Shown: positions 43,935-56,256, counted from the stretch's first letter. The stretch is DNA of 64,000 nt from Gaeumannomyces sp. JS-464 (GCA_002197995.1 NGZR01000006.1:558001-622000), one strand, 5' to 3'. The notes: a model not told the origin generated them from the letters alone. A program made the numbers and translations.

Positions 43935-45990
43935 ACCGCAATTGTTTTTAATTGCAAATTTAATGGTAATTACGTATAATTGTAAAAGTTTCGCGACCAT
44001 TTTAAACGCGCTATGCCAATTCCTTAGTGCTTTTACGCCGGGTTTTTATTTCCTTTTTACCTTTTTTTTTACCTCGTTTTTAGTTTCGTTTTTATCCCGT
44101 TTCCAGTTGCGGGTCGCGTTTAGTTATGTCGCTTTTTCCCTTTTTGTTAAGTTTTTATACCCGCTTACGTTATGCTTTTGTTCGTTATCCCCTCGTTTTT
44201 TCGCTAGGCTTTCGTTACGTTCCTTTTTTTTCCATTTGCTTTACTCCGTTTTCGTCGCGCCCTAATAAGTTTTCGATTAGCGATAATAATAACGTCGTAA
44301 CGTTATACCTTCGCCGCTTTTCTTTTAGTTTCGCCCCGCTTTATCGTTAGCGTTTTTACGCGCGCAAATTTCCTTATCGAGCTTTTTGTATTCCCGCGCA
44401 CCCGCTTCGCTTTTCGCCGCGCTTTGGCTATTATCGCGATAGCTTTCGTTTTTTTTCGCCCCGGCGAAGTGTTCGGCCGCGATGCCGCTTTTACTACGCG
44501 CATTTGCATTTTTTGCATGCGGACCGCTTTAAAACGTATGCGCATTTTAGTTTCCGCCCGCGTTGCGCCGTCGTTCGAGCAAATGGTTAAAGCGTTTAAA
44601 ATAACGTGCCATTTTACGAGCGCTAGTTGCAAATCGGTTTAGTCGGATTTTTGCGATTAATGCGGCACCCGTAATAAATTTTGTTGCAAAGTACGTGTTT
44701 CGCTTTTATTTCGTTAGTTTTTTGCTAATATGTTTTTGGCTAACTATCGCCGTTTTTTCGTAGCAATTTGGAGGATTTCGTTCGCTTTTAAGCTTTTAGC
44801 GAATTTTTTTTATCGCGTTACCGCTTATTATTAAAAGCTTTGCCGTTAAAATGCCGCCGAGCACGTAAACGATGGTAATAACGCTGTTAATACCGACTTT
44901 AACGATTATACGTTGTTTAATTTGCGGCGTTTTAATGCCGTGTTTAAAGCGATGTATTTGCTATTTAACGCGTTCGTTCGCGCTAATTTCCAAAGCGATA
45001 AATAGCGTGGTGCGGGTGGTTTAAAAAAGGCCGTAACGTTAATAGTTTTTTGTGGTTTTTTTAAACGATTGCTAGCGTTAACCGCTTTTATTTCCTTATA
45101 GTAAAAGCGTATTAAGCGCGAGCTTATTGCCGTTTTCGCCGAGGCGCGCGAATAGGTTAATTTTTTTATCCCGCCGGGCGAGCGTTTTAATCGCCGCGTC
45201 GATTAATAATCGTTTCGCTAAATCTAATTGTAATGTTTTTACGTAACTTATAGCTTTGTTATTTTAACGCTATAATATTAACGTTATATTTATGCAAACA
45301 CGCTTTTATAATATTAACGACGGTAACCGCTTATAAGGGCTTACTTATCGTCGTTTTATTAATATCTTTTATAAAAAGTGGGATGGTTATAATGCGAAAA
45401 CGTTCCGTCGTTTTTAAAGCGTTACGCGAATTAATATTCGTTGTAATAATGTTATGTATAGCATGCGTTATAAAGCCGCGTATAATTTTATCGATCGCGT
45501 TAGTAATAATATCGTAAAAGAAATTTGCGCGTTTTTCACTAGCTTTCCGCTAACAGATATTTGGCGAATTAAAAACCAAAAGGTGGTTTATGGTATTACT
45601 TTTTCGGATTGCGATTATATGTCGGATAATTCCTTTTCCGATTTTAATATTAATAAATCCTTTTTTAGCGGTTTTAAAAAGGCGGAGTTTAAAGGTAACG
45701 GTGGCGGCGTTACGGTTAATAGCCGGGTTAACGCCGAAAACGGTAAGGTTTTCGCCGATATTAATAATAGCATATAGTAATAATATAGGATTATGTTTAT
45801 TCCGGTATAATAATATAATTTCGTTTTAATTTCGTTTATTTCCTTTTATTTTAGCGCTATTTGTTAGCGTTTTTTTGTAGTAGTTTAGTTAAATTGAGGA
45901 ATTGAAATTGCGGTGTTTTTTTTCGGCTTGCTTTTTAATTTTTTAAATAGCTATTCCGTTTTAAAACGTTATACGAAGCCGGGCGTGCGC
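43935..45990 (-). other. Gypsy-B post-chromodomain accessory region, unknown product
   Basis: About 2 kb lies between chromodomain and 3' LTR. The minus strand has a 109-codon open frame (44632-44303), and the adjacent frame reads through RSKSGIAAEHFAGAKKNES and SAAKSEAGAREYKKLDKEI: basic, Ala/Lys/Arg/Glu-rich and probably helical. The region is GC-richer than its surroundings. The plus-strand open frames at 43942-44350, 44424-44642 and 45454-45829 are treated as shadows, though a plus-strand gene cannot be wholly excluded. Position, size and composition parallel the regions in Gypsy-1 and Gypsy-C. Confidence 0.5.
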
Positions 45991-46029
45991 CGTTTTTGCG
46001 CTTAGGTTATTATTAATAGCCGTTATTAT

Positions 46030-47700
46030 AACGGTAACCCCGGTTTATACGGGTAGCGTTTATAAAACTTTTAAATTTTATCGTTCGCGCTTTTTAAATC
46101 CCGCGATGGTTGCTATATAAATGCGTATAATGCCGCCCATTTAACTTTATATTGCAGGTTTTTCGGCGTGCTTTTAAAATTTAAAATATAATCGAAATAC
46201 TATCGGGCTTTTATATTTTCGTTATTTTTATTTAAGTATTTCGCTAATTTTAAACCATTTGCTTTTTTCGCGTACTGCTTATTAATTTAATCTTGCTTGG
46301 GCAACTTCGGCTTTTCCCGCGCGATTAAAAATATATGGAAAACGGGGAAAATTTTGTATTCCGCGGGCAGTTAAATTGCAAAAGCGCGTAAGTAAACCTT
46401 CGTTACGTGGAACGGGCCTACCTATTTATCGCTAAATTTAAAAATGAGGCGTAAAAACGCTATATATTTCGTATTTATTTACATTCGGTCGCCGATTTTA
46501 AACGTGCCCGCGTTTTAGCGATAGCGGTTTACCGTTTTTACGTAACGTTCCCTCGATATTTCCGCTAGCGTTTTAATAAATTCGAAAACTTTTTCGATAC
46601 GGTCCGCGATTATAATAGCATTATAAATTTACGTTAAATTATTAGCGTATTACCGTTTTTTCGTTTTGTTTTCGGTTTTATCCTTATATGCGGGTGCCAT
46701 TTATAATTAGCGAAAAAAGGGTAACGTGCGTGGTTTTTAACATTTAGTTATTACTAGCAAACCTTTTAATTAATAGCTAATCGACCTAATCGTTTTAATA
46801 AAACGAGCAAAACGTTTAAAAGTATTGTTTTATATATGCGTTAACGATTTCCGTTTAACTATCGAATTTCGAGTGGTATAACGACGAATAGCGAAAAGCG
46901 ATTTTTAAACGTTTTAATAGTTTTTTCCAAAAAGCCAATATAAATTAAATGCTTTTATCGGATATAATAGTGTTTAAAGTTTCGTAATAGCGATAAACTA
47001 ACGAAACGAAAGCGTTTGCTAAAGTGCTTGCGTTTATAACGCCGATAAAAATATAATGTTTTATTTTTATTAATCGGTCGATTATTACCAAAACGTTTTC
47101 GTGCATAACGTCGTTTCGTTCGCATGTCGGTAATAGCCCGACGAAATTTATGAAAATATTTGCCTACGGCTGGAATGGCACCGGGAAGGGTTTTAAAAAG
47201 CCGTTTAATAAGCTTTTCCCTTTTTTAACCATTTTGTAAAAGTGGTATCCTTATATAAAAGCGTTAACGTTTTGTTAAAAACCCGGCTACGTGTAAATCC
47301 TACAAATAAGGTCGTACGTTTTCGTTTTGCCAAAGTGCCTTTTTAGCGGTAAATTATGTATGCGGTAAAGGATTTAAAATCGAAATGCATTATTAAACGG
47401 GATTTATAATCGTTTGTCGATATAAATTCGACCGCGAATCGCTAAACAATCGGTAATAGCGATTTTATATTTCCGAATCGCGTTAAGGAATTGCTTTATC
47501 GCTAAGTTTCGTAACGCCGTTAGTATGCTTATATCGTTTCGCATTTAACGTAAACGTTATTAATATGTGTGTTTATAAGCTGCAATACGTTTAATCGCCG
47601 TAATATCGGTTGTTTATATACCGGCCCGTTAACGGTTTATCGCTAGTTTTCCGCTTACTATACGCTAGTTAATAGTAATATGCGGTGTCGGAATGCGATT
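46030..47700 (-). pseudogene. Gypsy-B integrase and chromodomain
   Basis: The integrase core is readable on the minus strand near 47170-46900: INFVGLLPTCERNDVM, then ENVLVIIDRLIKIKHYIF, then a segment ending TLNTIISDKS (the second catalytic Asp region). The C-terminal chromodomain near 46215-46030 includes KSTPKNLQYKVKWAALYAF and DLKSANDKI. The N-terminal zinc-binding part lies towards 47500. Stops are fewer than in Gypsy-1. Confidence 0.82.
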
Positions 47701-48479
47701 TTATCGTTTATTACGTTTTAAGTGTTTGCCGGTTTTACGCTAAATAGCCGGGAAAATGCATTCGGTATTACGGCTAATTTGCCCGGTTTATATACAATTT
47801 GAAATTTAAAATCGCTAAGGAATTCAAATTAGCGGATTTAACGCTGGTTTAGCAGTTTAATAGTAGCAAAGTATTAAAAGTTTTTATAATTCGACCACAT
47901 TTCCATTACTTATTTCGTGCTTTGTAATTTTAAACGCTATTTTTTAAATGCTTTAACGATCGTTAAAAGCTTTTTATCGTAAATTTCGTAATTGCATTCC
48001 GCTGGTAAATGCTTTGCCGAAAAAAGGGCGATTAGCCGGCGGATCCCCAGCTCGTTAATTTGTAATAGCACTTCGCTTAACGCCTAATCGAACGCGTTTG
48101 CCTTTACGATAGTCCTTTTAATGGGGTTATAAAAAGCTAAGGTAATCGTTAACGAAAAAGCGTTTTTTAATTGTTAAAACGCCGTTATAGCGTTATTTAT
48201 AAGGGTATTTAGCTAGTTTTTATAGCTTATTAGCGCTGTAAAAGGTTGCGCGATTTTGGAAAAGCTTTTAATAAACCGTCGGTAAAAATTAGCAAAGCTA
48301 ATAAAACGTTAAAGGTTTTTTAGCGATTAAAGTTTTTGCTAATTTTTAATCGCCCGAACCTTTTCCTCGTTTATCCGCATTTTTTACGTAATAATTACCA
48401 AGCTTAAGTATTTTGTTTTTTAAACGTTAAACTCGCATTTCCAAATATCGATTATAAAGCTAGCGTTGTTAAATTTTTG

Positions 48480-48890
48480 CACCATTTTCCTAACGTATCG
48501 CTAAAATTCCGCTTATATTTCGCTATATATAAGCACGTTATTTAAGTATGCTATAGCGAATTTATTTAATAAATCGCTTAACGTATAGTTAATATAATGC
48601 CAAAATAAGCTCGGGGCTTTTATTATGCCGAAGTTCGCGATAAGGCATTCGAATAGGCCGAACTTTGTAATAAACGCGATTTTCCATTTATTTTTTAAAG
48701 CGATACGTAAACGGTTAAACGCCGCCGTAATATCGAGTTTAATAAACCACTTTGCTTTTAATAAAGCGTTTAAAGTCTTTTTAATAAACGGGATCGGGTA
48801 ACGGTTTTTAACGGTAACGTTATTTAAACCTTTGTAATTTACGCAAACCTTTACTCCCCCGCCGGGTTTTCGCGCGAAAAGCATTAATAC
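48480..48890 (-). pseudogene. Gypsy-B reverse transcriptase, open over 123 codons
   Basis: The frame 48884-48513 contains LFARKPGGGVKVCVNYKGLN, RYPIPFIKKTLNALLKAKWF, DITAAFNRLRI (first catalytic Asp kept), FGLFECLIANFG and, at the end, AIAYLNNVLIYSE. Both aspartates of the YLDD box have become Asn, so polymerase activity is lost even though the frame is open. RNase H sequence follows to the left (about 47750-48480) with stops. Confidence 0.9.
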
Positions 48891-49032
48891 AGCGGTGGAG
48901 GATTGGCTAAAGCGTATAAAGCTTTTATTTAAATGTTTTTAAGTATTTCCGCATTACATGTAACTTTTTGGGTAACATAGCGCGGTAATAGCTATATGGC
49001 GGCGTTTATCCAGGCGAAAAGTTTAATTTATT

Positions 49033-49404
49033 TTAGTCGAATGGCCGGTATAATGGCAATATTTCCGCGTTTTTAAGCGAAAAGCAATTAGTTAAATTTT
49101 TTAATTTCTTAAGCAGTTTGTTAAGGATTTTTTGCATTATTGCTAATATTATTCCTTTTAAATACTTTTCGATATCCTTTTCGGATACCCGGCGAAAGTG
49201 CGGTACTTTGTCGATCCAATTTCGAAAATCTTTTAATTTCGGCGTTAGCGGGGTATCGCGTAGCGTATTATCCAAAATAAAGATAGTTTTTAAAAGTGTC
49301 GCTGGTATTTTTTTAGCGATTCGTAAATTGCTCCGCGAGTTAATAAAACGGTTTATTATTATATCGGAAAGGAATTCTTTTAAAGTGGTTCGTTTTATTT
49401 GCAC
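49033..49404 (-). pseudogene. Gypsy-B pol segment between protease and RT, open over 123 codons
   Basis: The open frame reads FLSDIIINRFINSRSNLRIA, DTPLTPKLKDFRNWIDKVPH and ends ILPLYRPFD. This spacer between protease and RT is found in the same place in Gypsy-1 (near 11800-12080). It probably belongs to one polyprotein with the RT frame, from which it is separated by stops. Confidence 0.7.
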
Positions 49405-49449
49405 TTTTAGTTGTTTGCAAAATATAGCGAAATTTAAAGCATTAAATAT

Positions 49450-51150
49450 TTTAACTTCCAGGTCGGGTATGGCGTAATAAGTTTTTGCTATCGTTTCGCC
49501 GTTAATTAATAAAATGCCCGCATTTTAATTAATATCGGGGTTATAATGTTATATTACGGCAAGCTTAAAATAACGTCGGGGCCGTTTAACGGCTAGCAAT
49601 ATATCAGGGTTTCCAACTTGCTAGCGAACTGGTGTTTGGTTTAAACGAATTTAATAAGGTATTTTGCAACCTTTTCGTTAGCGAATTGAAACGGTTTTAA
49701 TTATAAGAGCTTTTATCATTTTAGTTAATATTTGCGCGCGAAAGCGTTATTAATAAATGCTTATAAAAAGCATTTAGTATCGATAAGCGATCGATACGGG
49801 ATAATTCCGGCATTACTTGGGCAAAAGTACGTAAAAAAGGAAAAAGTTGTATTAAAGCCTATTATGTTAAAAAAAGCTCTTTCCTTTGTATTTACTTATA
49901 TTAACTGCTTTTTAATGCTTTGCGGGCGATTTGCCGTAAAGCTTATTAGTTTTTTAACGGTATGTCGTTAATTTTCGCTAAATATCCGCGGGATATATGG
50001 CCGTTTTTCCCGCAATAAAAGCAAAGTCGTTTAATTTTGCGCTTTTACCTTTCCTCCGGCGTAATTTAGCGTCCCGTTATGCTAATTTTGCTAAGGTTTA
50101 TAACGTTGTTAAAATCCTAATGTGCGGCTTATCGGTTTTATATCGATGAGTTATAACTTTTTTAACGGTAATTATGGTTTGCGATATTGTTAAATAGGTT
50201 TCGGAATAGTGCCACCCATTTATTAAAAGCGCCGGGGTTAAAGCGCAAGCTTGGAAGTATGGGCCGCAAAAGCGCGCTTAGCTCACCGTTAACCTTTGCT
50301 TTAAAAGCTTCGACGAGTTATACATCCGTTATATCGCATAAATCGGCCAACTTGTAAAATTTGTTAATAAAGTTTTATAAAAGCTTTTGCCTTATTTAAA
50401 GCTAGCTAAGTGGCGTTAAGCGGTTTACGCGGCGTTGGCGGTAATATATACCGGGTTTAAAGTACGGAAAAGCTCGTCGATGGTAAATAATTAGGGTCGA
50501 TAAGTTAGCGTTATTAGGTATGCGGTTTTTAACAAAGCTATAGGTTTATCCCGAAAGAAATTGTCCGGCGTATAGGACCTTTTCCTCCTATTTTAGGAAC
50601 GCGTATTTGTTTAATGCAAATTTCGCTTGCAGTTGGGCTTTTTAAAACTCGTACGCTTTTTAGCGGGTTTCGGGCAATAATTGCCCGTTTAAAAATGTTA
50701 AAAAGTTATAGCCTTTTGGTCGAAAATATACGGGCTTATAGGTAATTATATAGTGCTAAGCTGGCGGGGTTCCGTCGTTTTTTAAAGCGGTATAAGGGTT
50801 TTGGTTATAGTTAGGGTATATGTTTTTGGGCTAAACAGGGTTTTTTTAACGCGCCGTTTTGGCTTTTGCTAATTGGCTTTCCAGTTTTCGAATCCGGTTT
50901 TGGCTAGCGTTAAATCGTTTTAATATTTAAGCTTCGGATTAGTACGCCGCTTTTTTTCCTTTTCGTATTACGCGTATTTCGCCGTTTTTCGTTTAAAATT
51001 TCCAATTGCCTTTTAGCGGTGTTTAGTTATTTCGTTTAAGCTTTGTTTGGTTTTTTAATTAGTTTTTAAGCATTTTTTTATACCGTTATTTAGTGTTTGA
51101 AAAATGCCGTATATTTAATTCGACATTTTTTAATTGCTAGTTGTTGCGTT
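49450..51150 (-). pseudogene. Gypsy-B gag and protease region
   Basis: Assigned mainly by position between the 5' LTR and pol on the minus strand. Residual zinc-knuckle-like codons are seen near 50000-50030 (minus-strand C-x-Y-C-G-K-type pattern). A coiled-coil-like Glu/Lys/Gln stretch lies near 50850-51100. Stops are common. The plus-strand frame 49732-49971 is a shadow. Confidence 0.55.
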
Positions 51151-51409
51151 AATAAACGTTATTACGTTTATTATTTCAGCGCTTTTAATTAGCGATTTTA
51201 ATAAAAAATACCTAATAAAAGCGTTCCCCACCGTACTTTGGTATGTTATAGTGCTATGGTATTATGGTATTGTAATATTACCGTCGTTTCGGTGTTAATC
51301 CGTTAGCGCGGTTTTAGTTTAAATATGGTTTCGTAATGTGTTACGTGTTTTGGTCGTGGTAAAAAGCGGTTACCGCATCGGCCGGTTTTTAAAGGTTAGC
51401 GTAACAAAC

Positions 51410-51560
51410 TGTTATAATGCAACATTTAAATTTTGTATAAAAAAACTGTTATTACGCGAGAAAAAAAGAAAAAGGTTTTTTTAGCGATTTGGTAGCGGGA
51501 AGCCGTTTATATATAAGGTTGGTGGTGGTTTAAACGTGGGTTAAAGCTCGCTTCGTAACA
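51410..51560 (-). repeat. Gypsy-B 5' LTR (right)
   Basis: 151 bp, TGTTATAATGC...CGTAACA, followed by CAATT (51561-51565). Next to it on the element's internal side the minus strand reads GTTTGTTAC, like the GTTTATTAC after the Gypsy-1 5' LTR: a candidate primer-binding site shared by both. Confidence 0.92.
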
Positions 51561-51565
51561 CAATT

Positions 51566-52870
51566 TTAACCTTTTTCTTGTTATGCTTTGCAAATATAAA
51601 TGCATTGCACGTTTATTTAAATAACACGCGTAACGAGCTTATATAAAACGACGGTACGCGCGTTTTAATTATAAAAAGGCACGGCTACCTTTGGTTTTTT
51701 TAACGACGTTACTTACGTTATAACGGCAGTTAGCTTTATAACGAAAATAAAAATCGCGGAAGTAGTTTTTTTACGAAAGCCGAGCTAAAACGCGTGTATA
51801 AGCGCTTTAAGCACCCATTTATCGATAAATTTTAAAACGTTTTAAAACGTGCAAAGCACGAGGCTAATCGCGACGCTTTCGTAATAATTAATCGAATGTG
51901 CTATTTTTGTAAAAAAAAAAGGTCCTGCATATAACGTTTTCAATTTAAACTTTAAAACAATATCGATTTTAATTACGAAATAATTATAAACGTGTTTTAC
52001 GTCGATTATAAGCCAGTTTTTTACGTAATTAATACAAATATAGCTTTTAATACTATAACACTTTTTAAAACATATCGGTAAAAAAAACGTGGGAAGTTTT
52101 AAACGGTGCTAAATCGACGTTTATTTAAAGCCTTTTAACGTAATTTTTTACAATACCGGTATTAATTTCGCCGCGAGCGAATTTTAAACAGAAGTAAAGC
52201 TTTTTAAAATCACTTATAAGCAGGTCCTAATCGAAGCGCATTAGTTAATCGGCAAAATTGAAAAATATTACGCCTTTTTACGCTAAGCTTTTAATATTAT
52301 CCGATAAAAGTGCCTAATTATACACTTCGAATTAATGCTTTAAAAAGCAGTTAAAGCCGTAAACGATACGGCCGGCTTCGACAGACTTATTTTTACACTA
52401 TACGTTTTTAAAGCAATGCTTCGAATTAATAACAAATCGCCACTTTTACAAACCCAGGTATAAAAAGGGCCGTAATTAGGAAGCTATAATAAAAATCCAA
52501 ACTTTACACGATAAGCGACGTATGCAAAAAGCATTAGCTGCACATAACGGACCGAATATAAAACGGGTGCTTTCGAGCTTTTTAACTTTAAAAAGCGAGG
52601 TTTTAGTATTCCGGGAAAAGGACGGATGGTAAGGCCCGTATAAGGTTTTATTTATAACAAACACGTTAATTACGGTGAAAACGATTAACGGTAACGCGAT
52701 TTTTAAAAGCACGATAGTTAAACCCTATTATAAAGCAAAAAAACCTATCGTATAAAAAATCCGAAAAGCAGTTAGCACCTTTCGAATACTTTAAACCCGA
52801 ACAGTTAAAACGCCGAAAAAAACCTTCGAAAAAGAAAGCCGTAAAACAGCAAAATAAAAAGCCTTAAAAT
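51566..52870 (+). pseudogene. Copia integrase
   Basis: Continuation of Copia after Gypsy-B. A readable block near 51960-52050 gives NNIDFNYEIIINVFYVDYKP, containing the start of the catalytic core. The C-terminal part is well kept at about 52500-52740: MQKALAAHNGPNIKRVL, then EVLVFREKDGW*GPYKVL, then IFKSTIVKPYYK. This block is characteristic of fungal Copia polyproteins just before RT. The minus-strand open frame 52712-52476 is its antisense shadow. Confidence 0.85.
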
Positions 52871-53049
52871 TAAAAGCCATTTTATTTAAAATTACGGTAT
52901 TATTTAAAATTTTTAACAAATAAAGTCGCTTTTATAAAAACGCATAATTAACAATTGCAATAAAATAAAGCTGTTAGCAAATGCACACGACGTTTTTAAG
53001 CGTTAAAAAACAATAATTTTATTAATTAGCGATCCGATTTAAATAAAAA

Positions 53050-53900
53050 GGTAAAATTACAGCTATTGGTTTATTATTTAAATAGTTAACTTAATAAAAA
53101 CTAAACACATTTATCGGCGCTAAAATAATTAAGCCGATTATTAGAAAAACCTTTAACGGAGCCACGATTTTTAAATTACGAATTATAAATAAAGTAAAAA
53201 GGCAAACTTTAAAGCTTTTTAAAAAATCGAAACTCGTGGTTATAAAATATAACGACGAAAAGAAATATAATATTTTTATGCAATTTCTTACGATTATAAA
53301 ATGCAATTAACGATTAATTTTAGCGATCGCATTATCGTTTACGCTTATAAAGTTTAATTTAATAATCCGAAATATTAGTTAAACGTATACCCAATCGGAA
53401 TTAAAGCTATAAAAAGACGTTTTTTTGCGCTTATTTAAAAAATTGTTAATATGGTTTAAACCGAGCACGTTGTTTAAATAATTAAGCCTTTTTATAAAAT
53501 CGCGGAATTAGGTTTGCATTAGTTCGTTACTTATTAAAAGCATTATAAAAAGCGTTTAAATTGCTAAACGTCGAGCTACGATTTTTATTTGCTTATTTTA
53601 AAAAGCGGATAAAACTTTAGGATTGTAAGCATGCAAATAAACGACATTTTAAATTTTGGAAATCCGGACTTTTTAATAAAAGAAAAATTAGCGATTTAAA
53701 AAGCAAGCTTTCGTGTAAAACTAAAATCTATTTTTAAGCCGGGAAACGAAGCCGATTTTAACAAGTGTAAAATTTTAATAGGAAAATTATAAGCTTAAAA
53801 TTCGACAAAAAAACAAAATAAAAAGCTCGAGCTAATAAAAACCGATTTAAAAAGCTTAAGCTATAAATATGTCGTTTAAAAAGCTTAAAACGCATATATT
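53050..53900 (+). pseudogene. Copia reverse transcriptase (RVT_2 type)
   Basis: The best-preserved segment at about 53470-53690 reads IIKPFYKIAELGLH, then KHYKKRLNC*TSSYDFYLL, then FRIVSMQINDILNFGNPDF. The last contains the Copia Y/x-x-D-D box, degraded to I-N-D. A segment with AYINSIC*PEVAFNYFVAA near 53890-53945 follows into the link with RNase H. Dense TAA/TAG codons inactivate it. Confidence 0.85.
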
Positions 53901-54059
53901 AATTCCATATGCTAACCGGAAGTCGCATTTAATTATTTCGTAGCGGCGTAAACTAAAAGCCGGGATAAAAAAAAGTGGTTAGCCTAAACAAAAAAATTAA
54001 ATAGCAAATTAACAACGTTTAAAAAAGGCTAAAATACGTTTTATTGGATTTGCAAAAAA

Positions 54060-54640
54060 CTAACTTTTACGCTTTTATAAACGGATTATTCGCAAATAAT
54101 CCAAATTTAAATTTATAAATCGGGTTCGTAATTGTATTAGGCAATAAAAAATTCGACGATTAAAAAACTAGCTTTTAGCTAATTGGGAACATTTTGCATT
54201 AAACGTTAATTAAATGCAAAAGGGTTACGAAAAGCGTTTTCGCAAGTGAAATTTACGGGATGGTTAACGAGTTCGATATAACTTACGTTTTTAATTTAAC
54301 GCTCGCAACGATTTTTAAAAAGCTAAATTAAAAAGCCCCGAAATTAATAATTTGTACCGATAGCTTTTTAATATATTAATGCTTTGTATAATTAAGTATA
54401 ATAGCGGAAAAAAAGCTTATAATTAATATTATAACACTTAAAGAATTTTACGAAAAACGCGAAATCGACGAAATAAAATAAATCGCAGGATTAAATAACC
54501 CGGCAAACGCGATAACCAAAAATTAGCTAAATAAAGCTTTGAAAAATTTGGTTATAAATAATACGATAACGGTACGAATCGAAAGTTAAGTAAAGCGCGA
54601 AAAACAATAAAAAAAAGCGAAAAAAAGCAGTTAAAATCGA
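54060..54640 (+). pseudogene. Copia RNase H
   Basis: The plus-strand frame near 54070-54600 contains GLFANNPNLNL, the RNase H start with its first Asp region altered, then KCKRVTKSVFASEIYGMVNE, then KLIICTDSFLIY (a catalytic Asp in TDS). The end reads NNPANAITK and NKALKNLVI. This is the full order of a Copia RNase H with its C-terminal tail. Confidence 0.85.
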
Positions 54641-54649
54641 ATTGTTATA

Positions 54650-56010
54650 ATTTAAAAATGGCTAATAATATAACTAAAAAAAAACGAAATTATTAAAACG
54701 TTAAAACAACCGGAAAACGATTATACGAATAACCATTTTAAGCTTTAAAAAAAACTTTTACCATTGCCGGACATATTACCAGCTTATTTATCGATATTAT
54801 TAGCATTTTTATCCTTTTTTTCCTTTTTAACCATTTTTTCGTCTTTATCCTCGTTATCGTTAAAAGCTTTAAATAAGCTATCTTTTGCTTTTAAAAACGC
54901 CGCATCGAATATACGTTAAACGGCAGCGCGGCCCGCCGCTTTCCGCTTAGCAGCACTTATTTTAATAAAATTAAAGTTAATTTTACCAGCTTATTCCTTT
55001 TTTTTAAAAAGGATTATGCATTTGGTAATAGTACGCCATTTCGCGAAATCCTAAAAATAGCGAAAGCACGGTTAACAAAGCATTGGAGCAGCTAAATAAA
55101 AAATTAGCTATTATATTTTATTAATAATAATTTCGCGAAAATATTTAGTTATAAACTTTTTAATTAAAACTATTGCGATTTTAAAACTACCGGTCGTTAA
55201 CGCAAAAAACTAGCAAACTAAAGCTTAAAAAATCATTTACACCGGTTAACACGAATAACTAAAAGCATAAAACCAGTAACGGTTATCGGCCGGCTCGGTA
55301 TTAAAGCACTTAATTTTATCGGACTTGCTAGCCAAAAGAAAGTTAAAGCAATTTAAATATGGGAACGATTTTTATTTGCCTTTTACAAAACGCGGGCGAG
55401 CAAAAGTTTTACCTTTGCCTTTTTTAACACGAGTTTTTTTAACGCTATTATTTAAAACCGTTTTAACGCTAATTTAACCTTTTTTAACGGATTTGCCTTT
55501 ACCAGCTCTTTTAAAGCGAATGGATATTATCGCGGTAATTAATCGAGCAGTAAAACAATAAAGCAAAAATCGGTAAACAAGTAAGCAAGCAGCGGGGATA
55601 TCGATATTTATAATTGTAAAAATCAAGTTCCAAATTACAACGATTAAAGCTTATAGCTTTTAAAATATCCTAAGCTTTTTAAGTTATACTTCCGATTTGC
55701 TTTTTCCTATTACACTAATTAGCACGCACACGGCTTAATAAATTTTTATTAAGTTTATTTACTGTTATTATGCGCATTTAATCCGGTATTACCTAATTTT
55801 ACGAGCGTTTAACCAAACATTGCCCCATTTTTTATTGTTCCTATTTATAATCCTTATTTACAATTTTTACCGATATTTAGCATAATCCTTTTGCCTTTTT
55901 TTTCTTTTGTTTTTAAAGCAGGTTACCAAATTCGGATTTTTTTGTTATTAGTATTGTAAAATCCCGGGATTTAAAAACCGAGCATTTACCGATATACGCG
56001 TGTAAAAAAA
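54650..56010 (-). other. Copia tail between RNase H and 3' LTR with a basic antisense frame
   Basis: About 1.4 kb separates the end of pol from the 3' LTR, more than a Copia element normally needs. On the minus strand a frame near 55540-55290 reads IISIRFKRAGKGKSVKKG, then VKKTRVKKGKGKTFARPRF, strongly basic with few stops, followed by Tyr/Phe-rich sequence. The plus strand here shows no coherent frame. It may be a captured sequence or an extra element gene in antisense. No family was recognised. A purine stretch (AAAAAAAGAA) just left of 56020 may be the polypurine tract. Confidence 0.4.
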
Positions 56011-56020
56011 GAATTACTAG

Positions 56021-56251
56021 TGTTAATCCACGTAATTTAACGCGTGTATATAAAAAAGCCCACGCTTGTAAAGCCGTAAGCCTACGGGCCGTGCGCTTTT
56101 ACGAGCTTATAAAAAGGGATTTTATAATCCCCTTTTTGTAATTAAATTCCTTCCGAAACATGCATTATTACAAACACTAGTTCCAAATTTATAAATTTTT
56201 GTTTTTTTTTTAAAAAATCTCGTGCTTATAAAAGTACCACTTTTACCAACA
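56021..56251 (+). repeat. Copia 3' LTR
   Basis: 231 bp, TGTTAATCCACG...CCAACA, followed by TTTAT (56252-56256), the right target-site duplication. Confidence 0.92.
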
Positions 56252-56256
56252 TTTAT

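Larger units (their letters stand above)
43774..51560 (-). mobile_element. Gypsy-B: Ty3/Gypsy chromovirus nested in Copia (7.8 kb), least damaged of the retroelements
   Basis: LTRs 43774-43929 and 51410-51560, with the CAATT duplication outside. Minus-strand order from the right is gag, protease-side region, RT, RNase H, integrase, chromodomain, accessory region, 3' LTR. Two 123-codon frames survive in pol. The element sits inside Copia, which sits inside Gypsy-D3, so it is in the youngest retroelement layer, consistent with weaker RIP damage. It resembles Gypsy-1 in RT sequence and in LTR layout. Confidence 0.95.
40879..56251 (+). mobile_element. Ty1/Copia retrotransposon nested in Gypsy-D3, itself split by Gypsy-B
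   Basis: LTRs 40879-41113 and 56021-56251 are direct repeats starting TGTTAATCCACG and ending in ACA. A perfect TTTAT duplication (40874-40878, 56252-56256) flanks them. Gene order on the plus strand is gag-protease, integrase, RT, RNase H; integrase before RT defines Copia. Gypsy-B interrupts between protease and integrase. Net length is about 7.6 kb, including a 1.4-kb tail after RNase H. The D3 host sequence reads continuously across the site when compared with D4 near 62120. Confidence 0.94.

Noticed and set aside
43942..44642. Plus-strand Phe/Leu-rich open frames
   Set aside because: Antisense to the basic accessory region of minus-strand Gypsy-B; Lys/Arg codons read as Phe/Leu/Ser on the opposite strand.
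45454..45829. Plus-strand frames of 107 and 79 codons inside Gypsy-B
   Set aside because: Opposite to the element's sense strand and lacking any family similarity; left unresolved rather than called.
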